In this document: piece after piece, positions 44,214 through 52,470 of the stretch
Numbering within the stretch: position 1 is the first letter of the stretch
Layout: each line of letters opens with the position of its first letter
NCBI GenBank assembly: GCA_018883545.1
Contig: JAHLEH010000007.1
Location: 62,001-126,000, forward strand
From: Marixanthotalea marina
GTDB taxonomy: Bacteria; Bacteroidota; Bacteroidia; Flavobacteriales; Flavobacteriaceae
Direction of reading: 5' to 3'
DNA: 64,000 nt
Position numbers and translations under genes: made by a program
Notes under the pieces: model-generated
What the model saw: only the letters and a program-made list of their open reading frames with translations
Told to the model about the DNA's origin: nothing
Databases searched by the model: none

Positions 44214-44978
44214 TTAGGAGTTTTTATCTATAATTTCTTTTGCCAAACTTAAATAATTACTCGCACCTTTACTAGCAGCATCATAATTAATTATGTTTTC
44301 ACCGTAGCTGGGCGCTTCGCTTAAGCGCACATTTCTTTGTATGATAGTTTGAAAAACCATATTGTTAAAATGCTTTTGAACCTCTTCTACCACCTGGTTA
44401 GAAAGTCTTAAGCGAGAATCGTACATGGTAAGCAATAAGCCTTCAATGTCTAATTCTGGGTTGTGGATTTTTTGAACGCTTTTAATAGTGTTCAAAAGTT
44501 TACCCAAACCTTCCAAAGCAAAATATTCGCATTGAATAGGAATAATAACCGCGTTGGCAGCTGTTAAGGCATTTAGCGTTAATAATCCTAAGGAAGGTGC
44601 ACAATCTATTAAAATATAATCATATTCATCTTTAATATCAGCCAATGCATTTTTAAGCATGTATTCCCTAGAGGGTTTATCAACCAGTTCAATTTCTATA
44701 GCAACCAAATCTATGTGTGCCGGAATGATATCCAAATTAGGTGTACTAGATTGAACTATGGCCTCTTTGGCCGAGTTGGAATGCTCTAAAAGTTGGTAGG
44801 TTCCTACTTCAACAGATTCTACATCTATTCCTATTCCAGAGGTTGCATTTGCTTGAGGGTCAGCATCAATAAGTAGAACTTTTTTTTCTAGAACTCCAAG
44901 AGAAGCTGCTAGGTTGATAGAAGTTGTTGTTTTGCCAACACCTCCTTTTTGGTTTGCAATTGCAATAATTTTACCCAT
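44214..44978 (-). CDS. parA: ParA family chromosome-partition ATPase
   Basis: A 254-residue deviant-Walker ATPase. The Walker A is ANQKGGVGKTTTSIN (8-22), with the signature Lys of KGGVGKTT; the Walker A-prime is DADPQAN and the B motif is DYILIDCAPSLGLL. It forms ATP-dependent DNA-bound dimers that segregate ParB-parS complexes. It heads the parA-parB-DUF5683-dapB-lepB-wbqC-DUF6122 run; a minus-strand TATTTTTG box at 45002-45009 is a reasonable promoter, 23 nt before the ATG. Confidence 0.96.
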   Translation of the reverse strand: MGKIIAIANQKGGVGKTTTSINLAASLGVLEKKVLLIDADPQANATSGIGIDVESVEVGTYQLLEHSNSAKEAIVQSSTPNLDIIPAHIDLVAIEIELVDKPSREYMLKNALADIKDEYDYILIDCAPSLGLLTLNALTAANAVIIPIQCEYFALEGLGKLLNTIKSVQKIHNPELDIEGLLLTMYDSRLRLSNQVVEEVQKHFNNMVFQTIIQRNVRLSEAPSYGENIINYDAASKGASNYLSLAKEIIDKNS

Positions 44979-45139
44979 TAATGAATTGGTTTGATAAAAG
45001 GCAAAAATACGATTATTTGCGAGTAATAAAAACTGAACTTGTTAACACTCATCGATTTTTTTTCAAAATATAATTTAACTTTTGTTGTAGTAAAATTACG
45101 ATACAATTTTTTTGTATTTATAGCTTAAATATTTACATC

Positions 45140-45307
45140 ATGATAAAAGCGAATCAAAATTTAAAACTTTTAGTCTTATTGCTTTTGCAATTAGCATTTT
45201 TCAGTAATGCTTGTGCCCAAATTAAACAAATAGCAAGTGTTGAGGGAATCACGGAGTATGTGATGGATAACGGATTGAAAGTGATTTTGCAGAAGATGCT
45301 GAAATAA
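45140..45307 (+). pseudogene. N-terminal remnant of an M16 (pitrilysin-type) zinc peptidase
   Basis: A 55-codon frame beginning with a signal peptide (LLVLLLLQLAFFSNACAQ) followed by IASVEGITEYVMDNGLKVIL. This is the opening of M16 zinc peptidases (normally followed by a HxxEH domain and about 600 more residues). Here the frame ends 5 codons later (QKMLK and TAA). A second frame across the same end (from about 45289, stop at 45331-45333) reads AEDAEIKNDAEKVD and may be the remaining C-terminal tail. This suggests an internal deletion fused the two ends out of phase. Confidence 0.7.
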
Positions 45308-45352
45308 AAAACGACGCGGAGAAAGTAGATTAATTATTTTATGCTTTACTTT

Positions 45353-46345
45353 TTAGCTTTTACAAAGCTTTCTCATAGATACCCATTGTTTTAGCATGGT
45401 TTTGGCTTCTTGTGCAGGATATCCCAAAACTGTTTGACCAGCTGGTACATCGTTCATAACACCAGAGCCAGCTCCAACGGTGGCACCTGAGTTTATGGTG
45501 GTGTGGTCTTTTATTGAGGCACTACCACCAATTATAACGCCATCGCCCAAAGTTACTGAACCAGCCAGTCCACTATGTCCAGCCATGATGCAAGAACGTC
45601 CCATGTTGCTATTGTGAGCTATTTGTACCAAGTTGTCAATTTTGCAACCATCACCTATAATTGTTGAACTAAATTTAGCTCTATCTACACAGGAATTGGC
45701 ACCAATTTCAACATGGTGTCCAATTATAACATTTCCAATTTGAGGTATTTTTGTGAGGCTGCGTCCATCATCGCTAGGGCGATAACCAAAGCCATCTGCA
45801 CCTATGCTTACATTGGTATGGAAAACACAATGGTTTCCAATAATACAGCGCTCACGTATAACCGTGCCCGACCAAATCACGGTAAAATCACCAATAATGG
45901 TTTCGTCAAAAACACAAACATTTGGATATAGGGTTACTCCTTTACCTAAAGCTACGTTCTTACCCACATAGCAATTCGCTCCAATTTTACAGTCTGTACC
46001 CAAAACAACAGATTCATGTATAACGGCAGTTGGATGAATATTTGTGCTGAATTCTGGTGAACTTGGATTAAAAAGCTCCAGTATTTTAGCCATTGCCAAA
46101 TCAGCATTCTTAATTTTAATAACGGCACAATTGTCTTTTGGCTCAATGCTTAAATTATCATTAACAACTACAGCACATGCATTTGAGTTTTTCTAATATT
46201 TTAGGTATTTAGAACTGCCAATAAAGCTTATTTGATTGTTGGAAGCCTTATTTAACTCTTCGGGGCCAGTAATTTGTTGTGTGGTGGTTCCTATTAATTC
46301 GCCATTTATAGCGTCATTAATTTCATTAATTGAATAAGATTCCAT
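45353..46345 (-). pseudogene. lpxD: UDP-3-O-acylglucosamine N-acyltransferase LpxD with in-frame amber codon
   Basis: Read from ATG 46343-46345, the frame is a nearly full LpxD of about 330 codons, interrupted by TAG at 46193-46195 (codon 51). The N-terminal UDP-sugar domain reads SFIGSSKYLKY, stop, then [19 protein letters not shown], and the left-handed helix domain follows with hexapeptide repeats ([20 protein letters not shown]), the acyltransferase segment GADGFGYRP and [11 protein letters not shown] with its His. Relatives have Trp at this spot (TGG to TAG). Without the first 50 codons, a start inside (for example GCAATG near 46093) would give a protein lacking the substrate domain. It normally adds the N-acyl chain of lipid A; another copy elsewhere is likely. 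Confidence 0.8.
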
Positions 46346-46413
46346 AGTTGGTTGAGGTTTAGTTGATCCCGAATTTTGTAAATCTACAGGAAATATTCGA
46401 ATAAACCCTTTAA

Positions 46414-47586
46414 CTAGTCCTCAATTCTATTATCGTCAAATGCAGAAGGCAAAAGTTTTGGAATAAATTTAATAACTAAAGGTAAAAGGAAAGCACCGCC
46501 TGGCAACATGAATATGGCAAGGCTTGGAATGGATTTGAAAATATCCATTAATTGTTCGTTTACTTTTTTCTGTTCTTCTTCGGTTAAATCTCTTGTGGTA
46601 GATTGCGAGAGCAACACCATGAGTTCTTTGCTGCCTTTAAGCTCTTTGTGCAAACGTTTACTGTTTCTTGTGATTAGTTTTTTTACCATTTTACTGGAAT
46701 TATCGTAAAAACTATGTACAATGTTTTTAGAACTCAGTAAAGCAATATCATTTTTATGTATTGTGTAAAAGTAATTTACGGTAGCAATGGACTGGCTTAT
46801 GCGTTCGTCGTTAATATTTAGGTCATTTCCCAATTGGGTTAAAAAAGACTGTTCTTTTTTATCAATCTTTCTGTCACTCCATGTTGCCATACAGGCCAAA
46901 TCCAACACGTAATTTTTCTCGGTTGTGTTCTTAATGGTTTTTATAGCCTCTTTATAGCTAAGGAGCATATCTTTTTGGTATCTTAAAGATGCATCCAATA
47001 GTTTAATCAAACTCTCGTCATACTGGTTTTTGCGCTTTTTTGAGTTTAAGACATCTAGGCTAATAGAGGCAATGGAAGCTTCCAGGTTTTTTATGTGGTT
47101 TATAGATATACTTTGGTTTTTTAAATATTCCTGGTACGCTAAAATGTCTACATACAAAAATGCATTAATGATAAAATAATTAAAGTTTTTAGTAAGCAGA
47201 TTTGTGTCTATCTGTATACGCTTGTTGATTATTTTTTCAAGAAGTTCATTAGAATTTTTTGCACCGAGAAGTTCACCAAAAAATGTGGTTTTATGCTCGT
47301 TGATGCCTTTGTAAAAATCGACTACAGAGTCTATAAAAGGTTTGTCAACATTACACTTGGTATAGGCATAAAGAAATGAAATCAATAAGTTGACCTTACA
47401 GAGTTCTTCTTCGGTAAAATCATTTTTATCTATAACGTTGGCAACAACCGATACATTGCTTCCGTAAACGAATCCACAATTTCTTAAGGCGCTATAAAAT
47501 TCATCTTCGCTTAAATTTAAAAAAAAGCTATTGCCAGCTATTTCTTTAATTAATTTTTTTATCCAACCATTTGCAGATGGATTCAT
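46414..47586 (-). CDS. LETM1-related biofilm-associated protein
   Basis: A 390-residue protein. The C-terminal region FKSIPSLAIFMLPGGAFLLP and LVIKFIPKLLPSAFDDNR is the LETM1-like motif, with one membrane segment (about 362-380). The rest is mainly alpha-helical and charged (SIASISLDVLNSKKRKNQYD; LKGSKELMVLLSQSTTRDLT). Flavobacterial databases use the name LETM1-related biofilm-associated protein. In eukaryotes LETM1 acts in mitochondrial ion exchange; a bacterial role is not established. The coding strand is the same as the decayed lpxD gene. Confidence 0.8.
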   Translation of the reverse strand: MNPSANGWIKKLIKEIAGNSFFLNLSEDEFYSALRNCGFVYGSNVSVVANVIDKNDFTEEELCKVNLLISFLYAYTKCNVDKPFIDSVVDFYKGINEHKTTFFGELLGAKNSNELLEKIINKRIQIDTNLLTKNFNYFIINAFLYVDILAYQEYLKNQSISINHIKNLEASIASISLDVLNSKKRKNQYDESLIKLLDASLRYQKDMLLSYKEAIKTIKNTTEKNYVLDLACMATWSDRKIDKKEQSFLTQLGNDLNINDERISQSIATVNYFYTIHKNDIALLSSKNIVHSFYDNSSKMVKKLITRNSKRLHKELKGSKELMVLLSQSTTRDLTEEEQKKVNEQLMDIFKSIPSLAIFMLPGGAFLLPLVIKFIPKLLPSAFDDNRIED

Positions 47587-47720
47587 AAGCTCATTTTTTG
47601 TTGCAGTAAAAATAATGCTTTCAGATTAAATGGGCGTTATTTAATCAATAGGAATAGTTAAATTGAATGATTTGCTTTAAATGTGTTGAACAGAATAATC
47701 AAAATAAGCAAAAGCATCTA

Positions 47721-48494
47721 TTATTTAAACTCCCAGCCATCGATTAATTTTTCAATGTAGATTACAGAATTTATATCATGACTGGAATTAGGGATTTTAT
47801 TCAAAATAGCATTTTTGAAATCCTTTAAAAATAGTTCAGCACTTTTATAAGGCACATTGACATCGTTTTCGCCATGCCACCAATCGACAGCAATCGCTTT
47901 GTTTATTGAAGTATATGGTGCTTCAGATAATAAATATTCAAATTCATTATAGGTAGCTTTTATGAAGAGTTCTTTTGAAGCAGTGCCTGCTTGTTTGGAA
48001 ATCTCATCTAGATTAGGGAATTTTAAAACGGCTTTTTTGAATTCATCATATCCTGCTAATACATTTGTAAATAGATCTTTGGTAATGGTGGAATCGGCAA
48101 ATTTAAAATAAGCCTCTTTTGAAACCATACCGCTTATGATGCCACAATGTTTTAATTTAAATTTTGAAGCCAATAACATGGCTATGGGAGCACCACCACT
48201 TATGCCAATTACGCCAAAATCATTTTCTTGCAGTCCGGCCTTTTCGGCAAGTTCAAATATCGTTTCGTTTGTAGTTTGAGATATTTCAGTACCACCAAAA
48301 CCAGGCCTATTAAATGAAATAAAATTATACTTAGCCTTTAAACTGTCTGGAATTAAGTTAAGAATATCGGAAGTTGATGGCGTACCACCAATAACACAGA
48401 TGGTTGTTTTTTTTAAGTATGTGCTTTTGTTTTCTTTGCAAGAAAAACACAAAATTAAAAAGAGCAGGCCGAAAAATACACCCCGATTATTCAC
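47721..48494 (-). CDS. alpha/beta-hydrolase fold lipoprotein
   Basis: A 257-residue exported lipoprotein (lipobox LFLILCFSCKEN). The nucleophile elbow is GVIGISGGAPIAML (Ser in GISGG), the oxyanion region near VIGGTPSTSD, and the catalytic His in IPNSSHDINSV; the acid residue is in WWHGENDVNVPYKSAELF. It may be an esterase or a peptidase; the substrate is unknown. Its start overlaps the neighbouring esterase gene by 8 nt, suggesting a two-gene hydrolase operon. Confidence 0.8.
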   Translation of the reverse strand: MNNRGVFFGLLFLILCFSCKENKSTYLKKTTICVIGGTPSTSDILNLIPDSLKAKYNFISFNRPGFGGTEISQTTNETIFELAEKAGLQENDFGVIGISGGAPIAMLLASKFKLKHCGIISGMVSKEAYFKFADSTITKDLFTNVLAGYDEFKKAVLKFPNLDEISKQAGTASKELFIKATYNEFEYLLSEAPYTSINKAIAVDWWHGENDVNVPYKSAELFLKDFKNAILNKIPNSSHDINSVIYIEKLIDGWEFK

Positions 48495-49308
48495 GTTTAA
48501 AGAAGTCGTTAAAAAACACTAATTGGTATTTAATGGCATTGGCCCAATACTCCCAGTTATGTACCCCAGGTCTTTCTATATAATCGTGTTTAATGTTTCT
48601 TTCCACTAATTTTTCGTGAAGCCTTTTGTTGTCATCAAAAAAGAAATCGTCATAACCACAATCAATAATAATCTTTAAATCACCATCCAGTAAATAAACA
48701 AGGTTTATAACTGAATTTTTCTCCCAATTATCTTTGTTTTCAGGGTAGGTGCCCAAACGTTTTTTGATGTCCCAGTTGTTGGGAAACGGACGAATATCAA
48801 CACCGCCACTCGTGCTACCTGTAGCACCCCAGACATCTTGATGCCTAAAAGCTAGATATAGAGCACCATGTCCACCCATGCTAAGTCCGGTAATGGCGCG
48901 ATTGTCTTTATTGGCAAAGGTGTTATAGTTTTTATCAACAGCTTCAACGAGTTCTTTGGAAACATAGGTTTCATATTTCATGGTACTGTCAACAGGACTG
49001 TCAAAATACCAACTTGTAAAACCACCATCAGGGCAAACAATAATGATATTGAAATCGTTCGCATATTTTTTTACCAGCGGAGCTTTGGTGGCCCAATCTT
49101 TATAGTTGCCCGTAGCGCCATGAAGTAAGTATAAAACGGGTTTCTTTTCACCATCATTCTTGTAGTTGTCTGGTTTAATAACCAAATTGGGAATGTTTTT
49201 ATTCATGGATTTGCTAAAAACCATCAGCGTGTCTACTTGTGCAATTACGCTGTTTAGTAAAAACAAATTGATGAATAAAATAGCCAGTGTTAGTTTAAGT
49301 TTTGTCAT
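48487..49308 (-). CDS. secreted esterase (esterase D/FrmB-type alpha/beta hydrolase)
   Basis: A 273-residue exported hydrolase with signal peptide (about 1-23). It has the putative-esterase fold: VLYLLHGATGNYKDW with the oxyanion HGATG, FNIIIVCPDGGFTSWYFDSP, the nucleophile Ser in AITGLSMGGHGALYLAFRH, the acid in DCGYDDFFFDDN and the His of GVHNWEYW. The family includes feruloyl and S-formylglutathione esterases and antigen-85-like proteins; exact substrate unknown. Confidence 0.87.
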   Translation of the reverse strand: MTKLKLTLAILFINLFLLNSVIAQVDTLMVFSKSMNKNIPNLVIKPDNYKNDGEKKPVLYLLHGATGNYKDWATKAPLVKKYANDFNIIIVCPDGGFTSWYFDSPVDSTMKYETYVSKELVEAVDKNYNTFANKDNRAITGLSMGGHGALYLAFRHQDVWGATGSTSGGVDIRPFPNNWDIKKRLGTYPENKDNWEKNSVINLVYLLDGDLKIIIDCGYDDFFFDDNKRLHEKLVERNIKHDYIERPGVHNWEYWANAIKYQLVFFNDFFKRE

Positions 49309-49349
49309 TTTTTTAGTGGTTGATAATGATTGTGTTCAAATATATAAAA

Positions 49350-49691
49350 TTATTTATCTGACCAAACGGCCAATTCGTTGCCGCTAGGGTCTTTAAAATG
49401 AAATCTGGAACCGCCGGGAAATGAAAAAATGTCTTTGGTAATAATACCACCTGCATTTTCTATTGTCGATTTTATTTCAATTAAATTAGAATGGTAAAGC
49501 ACGACCAATGCGCCATTTGTGATTTTGGCATCGGTCTTTTCAAATCCACCTTCTAGTCCACTTTCGGAAAAACCAATATAAGTAGGGCTATAGTCTGTAA
49601 ATTTCCAATTAAAACATTTGGTGTAAAAAGTTTTGGTTTTTTCTAAGTCTGTTGCTTTAAACTCAACGTAATTGATAAGTGTGTTTTTCAT
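49350..49691 (-). CDS. VOC family protein (glyoxalase/bleomycin-resistance fold)
   Basis: A 113-residue single-fold VOC protein with two beta-alpha-beta-beta-beta modules: INYVEFKATDLEKTKTFYTK and CFNWKFTDYSPTYIGF, then FSFPGGSRFHFKDPSGNELA. The metal ligands His/Glu of the fold are partly visible (Glu in NYVEF, His in FHF, Glu in GNELAVW). Substrate unknown. It lies 9 nt behind methylmalonyl-CoA mutase; methylmalonyl-CoA epimerase is a VOC protein, but this one is shorter and lacks clear epimerase identity, so I make no such claim. Confidence 0.78.
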   Translation of the reverse strand: MKNTLINYVEFKATDLEKTKTFYTKCFNWKFTDYSPTYIGFSESGLEGGFEKTDAKITNGALVVLYHSNLIEIKSTIENAGGIITKDIFSFPGGSRFHFKDPSGNELAVWSDK

Positions 49692-49700
49692 AATGAAATT

Positions 49701-51821
49701 TTAATCAATTAAAATCTCCAATATCTTAATGGCGGTATCGCTTATTTTGGTGCCAGGTCCAAAAATGGCTATAATACCGGTATCAAATAAATATTGGTAA
49801 TCTTGTTTGGGTATTACACCGCCAACAATTACCATAATATCGTCACGGTTGTATTCTTTTAAGGCATCAATTACTTGGGGAACCAATGTTTTATGAGCTC
49901 CTGCCATAGAGGAAATGCCCAATATGTGTACATCGTTTTCCATAGCTTGCTTGGCCACTTCTGCTGGTGTTTGGAAAAGCGGAGCAATATCTACGTCAAA
50001 ACCTAAATCGGCATAACCTGAAGCAACTATTTTTGCACCTCGGTCATGGCCATCCTGGCCGAGTTTTGCAATCATTATGCGTGGACGCCTGCCGTCTTGC
50101 TCTGCAAAAATATCGGATAATTCCAAGGCTTTTTTAAATGAAGCATCGTTATTTATTTCTTTACTGTACACGCCTGTTAATGATTTTGTTTGTGCTTTGT
50201 AACGGCCATAAACGGTTTCTAAGGCAAAGCTTATTTCGCCAAGAGTTGCCCGTTCTCGAGCTGCTTCAACAGCTAAAGCTAATAAATTTTCGTTTCCTCT
50301 TCTAGCAGCTTCGGTTAAATTGGTGAGTAGTTTTTTTACTTTTTCAGAATTTCGGTTATCTTTTATTTGTTTTAAACGCTCCATTTGTACCTGTCTTACT
50401 ATTTTGGTGTCTACTTCAAGGGTATCAATAGGAGTTTCATTCTTTAATTGGTACTTATTTACGCCAATTGTAACATCTTTTTCAGAATCAATCCGAGCTT
50501 GTTTTTTAGCGGCAGCTTCCTCAATGCGTAGTTTTGGAATGCCCGTTTCAATCGCTTTGGTCATACCGCCTAGACCTTCTATTTCTTCAATATGTTTCCA
50601 TGCATTTTGGGCAATGGCATTGGTTAGCGATTCTATAAAATAGCTGCCAGCCCAGGGGTCTACTGTTTTGGCAATATTGGTTTCGTCTTTTAAAAACAGT
50701 TGGGTGTTACGGGCTATTCTAGCTGAAAAATCTGTGGGAAGTGCCATGGCTTCATCCAAAGCGTTGGTGTGTAAACTTTGGGTGCCACCAAATACGGCAG
50801 CTGCCGCTTCAATGGTGGTGCGCGCTACATTGTTAAATGGGTCTTGTGCTGTTAAGCTCCAGCCACTGGTTTGGCAGTGGGTTCGAAGCATTATTGATTT
50901 TTCGTTTTTAGGGTTGAATTGTTTTACCAATTTTGCCCAAAGCATTCTTGCGGCACGCATTTTGGCAATTTCCATAAAATGGTTCATGCCAATGCCCCAA
51001 AAAAAGGATAATCGCGGGGCAAAATCATCAATATTCAAACCTGCTTTTAAGCCTGTTCGAATATATTCCAGACCATCCGCCAAGGTATAGGCCAGTTCAA
51101 TATCGCAGGTGGCACCTGCCTCTTGCATGTGGTAACCTGAAATGCTTATGCTGTTGAATTTTGGCATGTGTTGGCTGGTATATTCAAAAATATCCGATAC
51201 AATTTTCATGGAGGGTTCGGGAGGATATATATACGTATTGCGGACCATGAATTCCTTCAGAATATCATTTTGTATGGTGCCCGATAGTTTTTCAGGACTT
51301 ACGCCTTGTTCTTCAGCGGCCACGATATAAAAAGCCATAATCGGCAACACGGCGCCGTTCATGGTCATGGAAACAGATATTTCACCCAAAGGAATTTGAT
51401 TGAAAAGAATTTTCATGTCTTCTACCGTATCAATGGCGACCCCAGCCATACCTACATCGCCAACAACGCGTTCATGATCGCTGTCGTAACCACGATGTGT
51501 TGCCAAGTCGAATGCCACTGACAGGCCTTTTTGGCCAGCTTTTAAATTACGCTTGTAAAATGCATTGCTGTCTTCAGCGGTTGAAAATCCTGCATATTGC
51601 CGAATGGTCCAGGGTTTTTGAAGGTACATGGTGCTATACGGGCCACGCAAAAAAGGAGGTATGCCAGCTGCAAAATCTAAATGTTCCAGCCCTTCAACAT
51701 CTTTCTTTGTATAGGTAGATTTGATTGGAATATTTTCAGCAGATACAAAAGAAGCCTCACTAGTTTCTTTTTGTGAACTAGCAAGTTTTTTTAAGGTTAT
51801 ATGCTGAATGTTCTTTCGCAA
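49701..51821 (-). CDS. mutB: methylmalonyl-CoA mutase large subunit
   Basis: A 706-residue B12 enzyme that interconverts methylmalonyl-CoA and succinyl-CoA. The substrate barrel contains [40 protein letters not shown] and [20 protein letters not shown]; the C-terminal cobalamin domain (about 565-705) has the lower-axial His motif [15 protein letters not shown] and the fold end [18 protein letters not shown]. Length fits the usual 710-740. It starts right after the intervening lipoprotein gene, with the small subunit upstream, so all three are co-transcribed. Confidence 0.95.
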   Translation of the reverse strand: MRKNIQHITLKKLASSQKETSEASFVSAENIPIKSTYTKKDVEGLEHLDFAAGIPPFLRGPYSTMYLQKPWTIRQYAGFSTAEDSNAFYKRNLKAGQKGLSVAFDLATHRGYDSDHERVVGDVGMAGVAIDTVEDMKILFNQIPLGEISVSMTMNGAVLPIMAFYIVAAEEQGVSPEKLSGTIQNDILKEFMVRNTYIYPPEPSMKIVSDIFEYTSQHMPKFNSISISGYHMQEAGATCDIELAYTLADGLEYIRTGLKAGLNIDDFAPRLSFFWGIGMNHFMEIAKMRAARMLWAKLVKQFNPKNEKSIMLRTHCQTSGWSLTAQDPFNNVARTTIEAAAAVFGGTQSLHTNALDEAMALPTDFSARIARNTQLFLKDETNIAKTVDPWAGSYFIESLTNAIAQNAWKHIEEIEGLGGMTKAIETGIPKLRIEEAAAKKQARIDSEKDVTIGVNKYQLKNETPIDTLEVDTKIVRQVQMERLKQIKDNRNSEKVKKLLTNLTEAARRGNENLLALAVEAARERATLGEISFALETVYGRYKAQTKSLTGVYSKEINNDASFKKALELSDIFAEQDGRRPRIMIAKLGQDGHDRGAKIVASGYADLGFDVDIAPLFQTPAEVAKQAMENDVHILGISSMAGAHKTLVPQVIDALKEYNRDDIMVIVGGVIPKQDYQYLFDTGIIAIFGPGTKISDTAIKILEILID

Positions 51822-52469
51822 TTATCGCGGTATTAAATTAAAATCTACTTTTTCTGGTGCTCTTTCTTTAACCATGGTTAAATCAACATCAAAAAGTTTG
51901 GCATAAAACAAATCAAAAGCAATATAAGCCGCTAGATATTTGTCGTTCGATGCTTGGTTATATCTTGATGATAGGGGGGCGGTAATAAGTTTAGGACTCA
52001 TGCTACCTGTTTTTAATAAGGCTTGTAAGGTTGTTTTGAGATTGTTGTCTCGAATGTTGTTTGAAATACAATCAAAAAAATTACTGTTGTAGTTTAGGTT
52101 GCTAGCGCTGTTGTTGGTATTCCATAATTCGGGGTTGGTTTTTAACACCTTGAAAATTTCAACCGTGTGAGGTGTTAAAATTTCAGCATAGTTGGCCCTT
52201 CCGTTATTGGCTGTACTCATAAATTGGGCATAGGTTAAAGCCAAATTGGGATTTGGACTTCGGTCTTTGAAGAATGTGTAAATATCGTCTTCAAAAGCAA
52301 AAATAGCTTCATTAAGGAGTTGTTGGTCAATGCCATCACAGTTTACAGGCATACCTTTGTCTGTAAATTTGTATTCCGATAAAGTAGCTGTTTCGGCTTG
52401 TTTATCGTTTTTACAACTGTTTAATGTTAATACAAATACAAGTAAAATAAGGTTAAATAGCGTTTTCAT
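51822..52469 (-). CDS. lipoprotein of unknown function between the mutase subunits
   Basis: About 215 residues from MKTLFNLILLVFVLTLNSCK (lipobox LTLNSCKND; an ATG 12 nt upstream at 52481 would overlap mutA by 11 nt). The mature part is helical: CDGIDQQLLNEAIFAFEDDI, LALTYAQFMSTANNGRANYA, LKTTLQALLKTGSMSPKLIT. I do not recognise the family. Finding an outer-membrane lipoprotein gene inside the mutase operon with no spacing is a marked feature; it could be a stable co-transcribed passenger. Confidence 0.7.
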   Translation of the reverse strand: MKTLFNLILLVFVLTLNSCKNDKQAETATLSEYKFTDKGMPVNCDGIDQQLLNEAIFAFEDDIYTFFKDRSPNPNLALTYAQFMSTANNGRANYAEILTPHTVEIFKVLKTNPELWNTNNSASNLNYNSNFFDCISNNIRDNNLKTTLQALLKTGSMSPKLITAPLSSRYNQASNDKYLAAYIAFDLFYAKLFDVDLTMVKERAPEKVDFNLIPR

Positions 52470-52470
52470 T

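Noticed and set aside
44979..45139. parS site or replication origin beside parAB
   Set aside because: No GTTCCACGTGGAAC-like palindrome or DnaA-box cluster was seen; dnaA is absent.
45296..45306. agatgctgaaa near the M16 remnant as a copy of the 16280 repeat
   Set aside because: Only about 11 nt match and no palindrome follows, so it is not distinguishable from chance.
49350..49691. VOC protein as methylmalonyl-CoA epimerase
   Set aside because: Position beside the mutase is tempting, but the protein is short and epimerase-specific residues are not clear.
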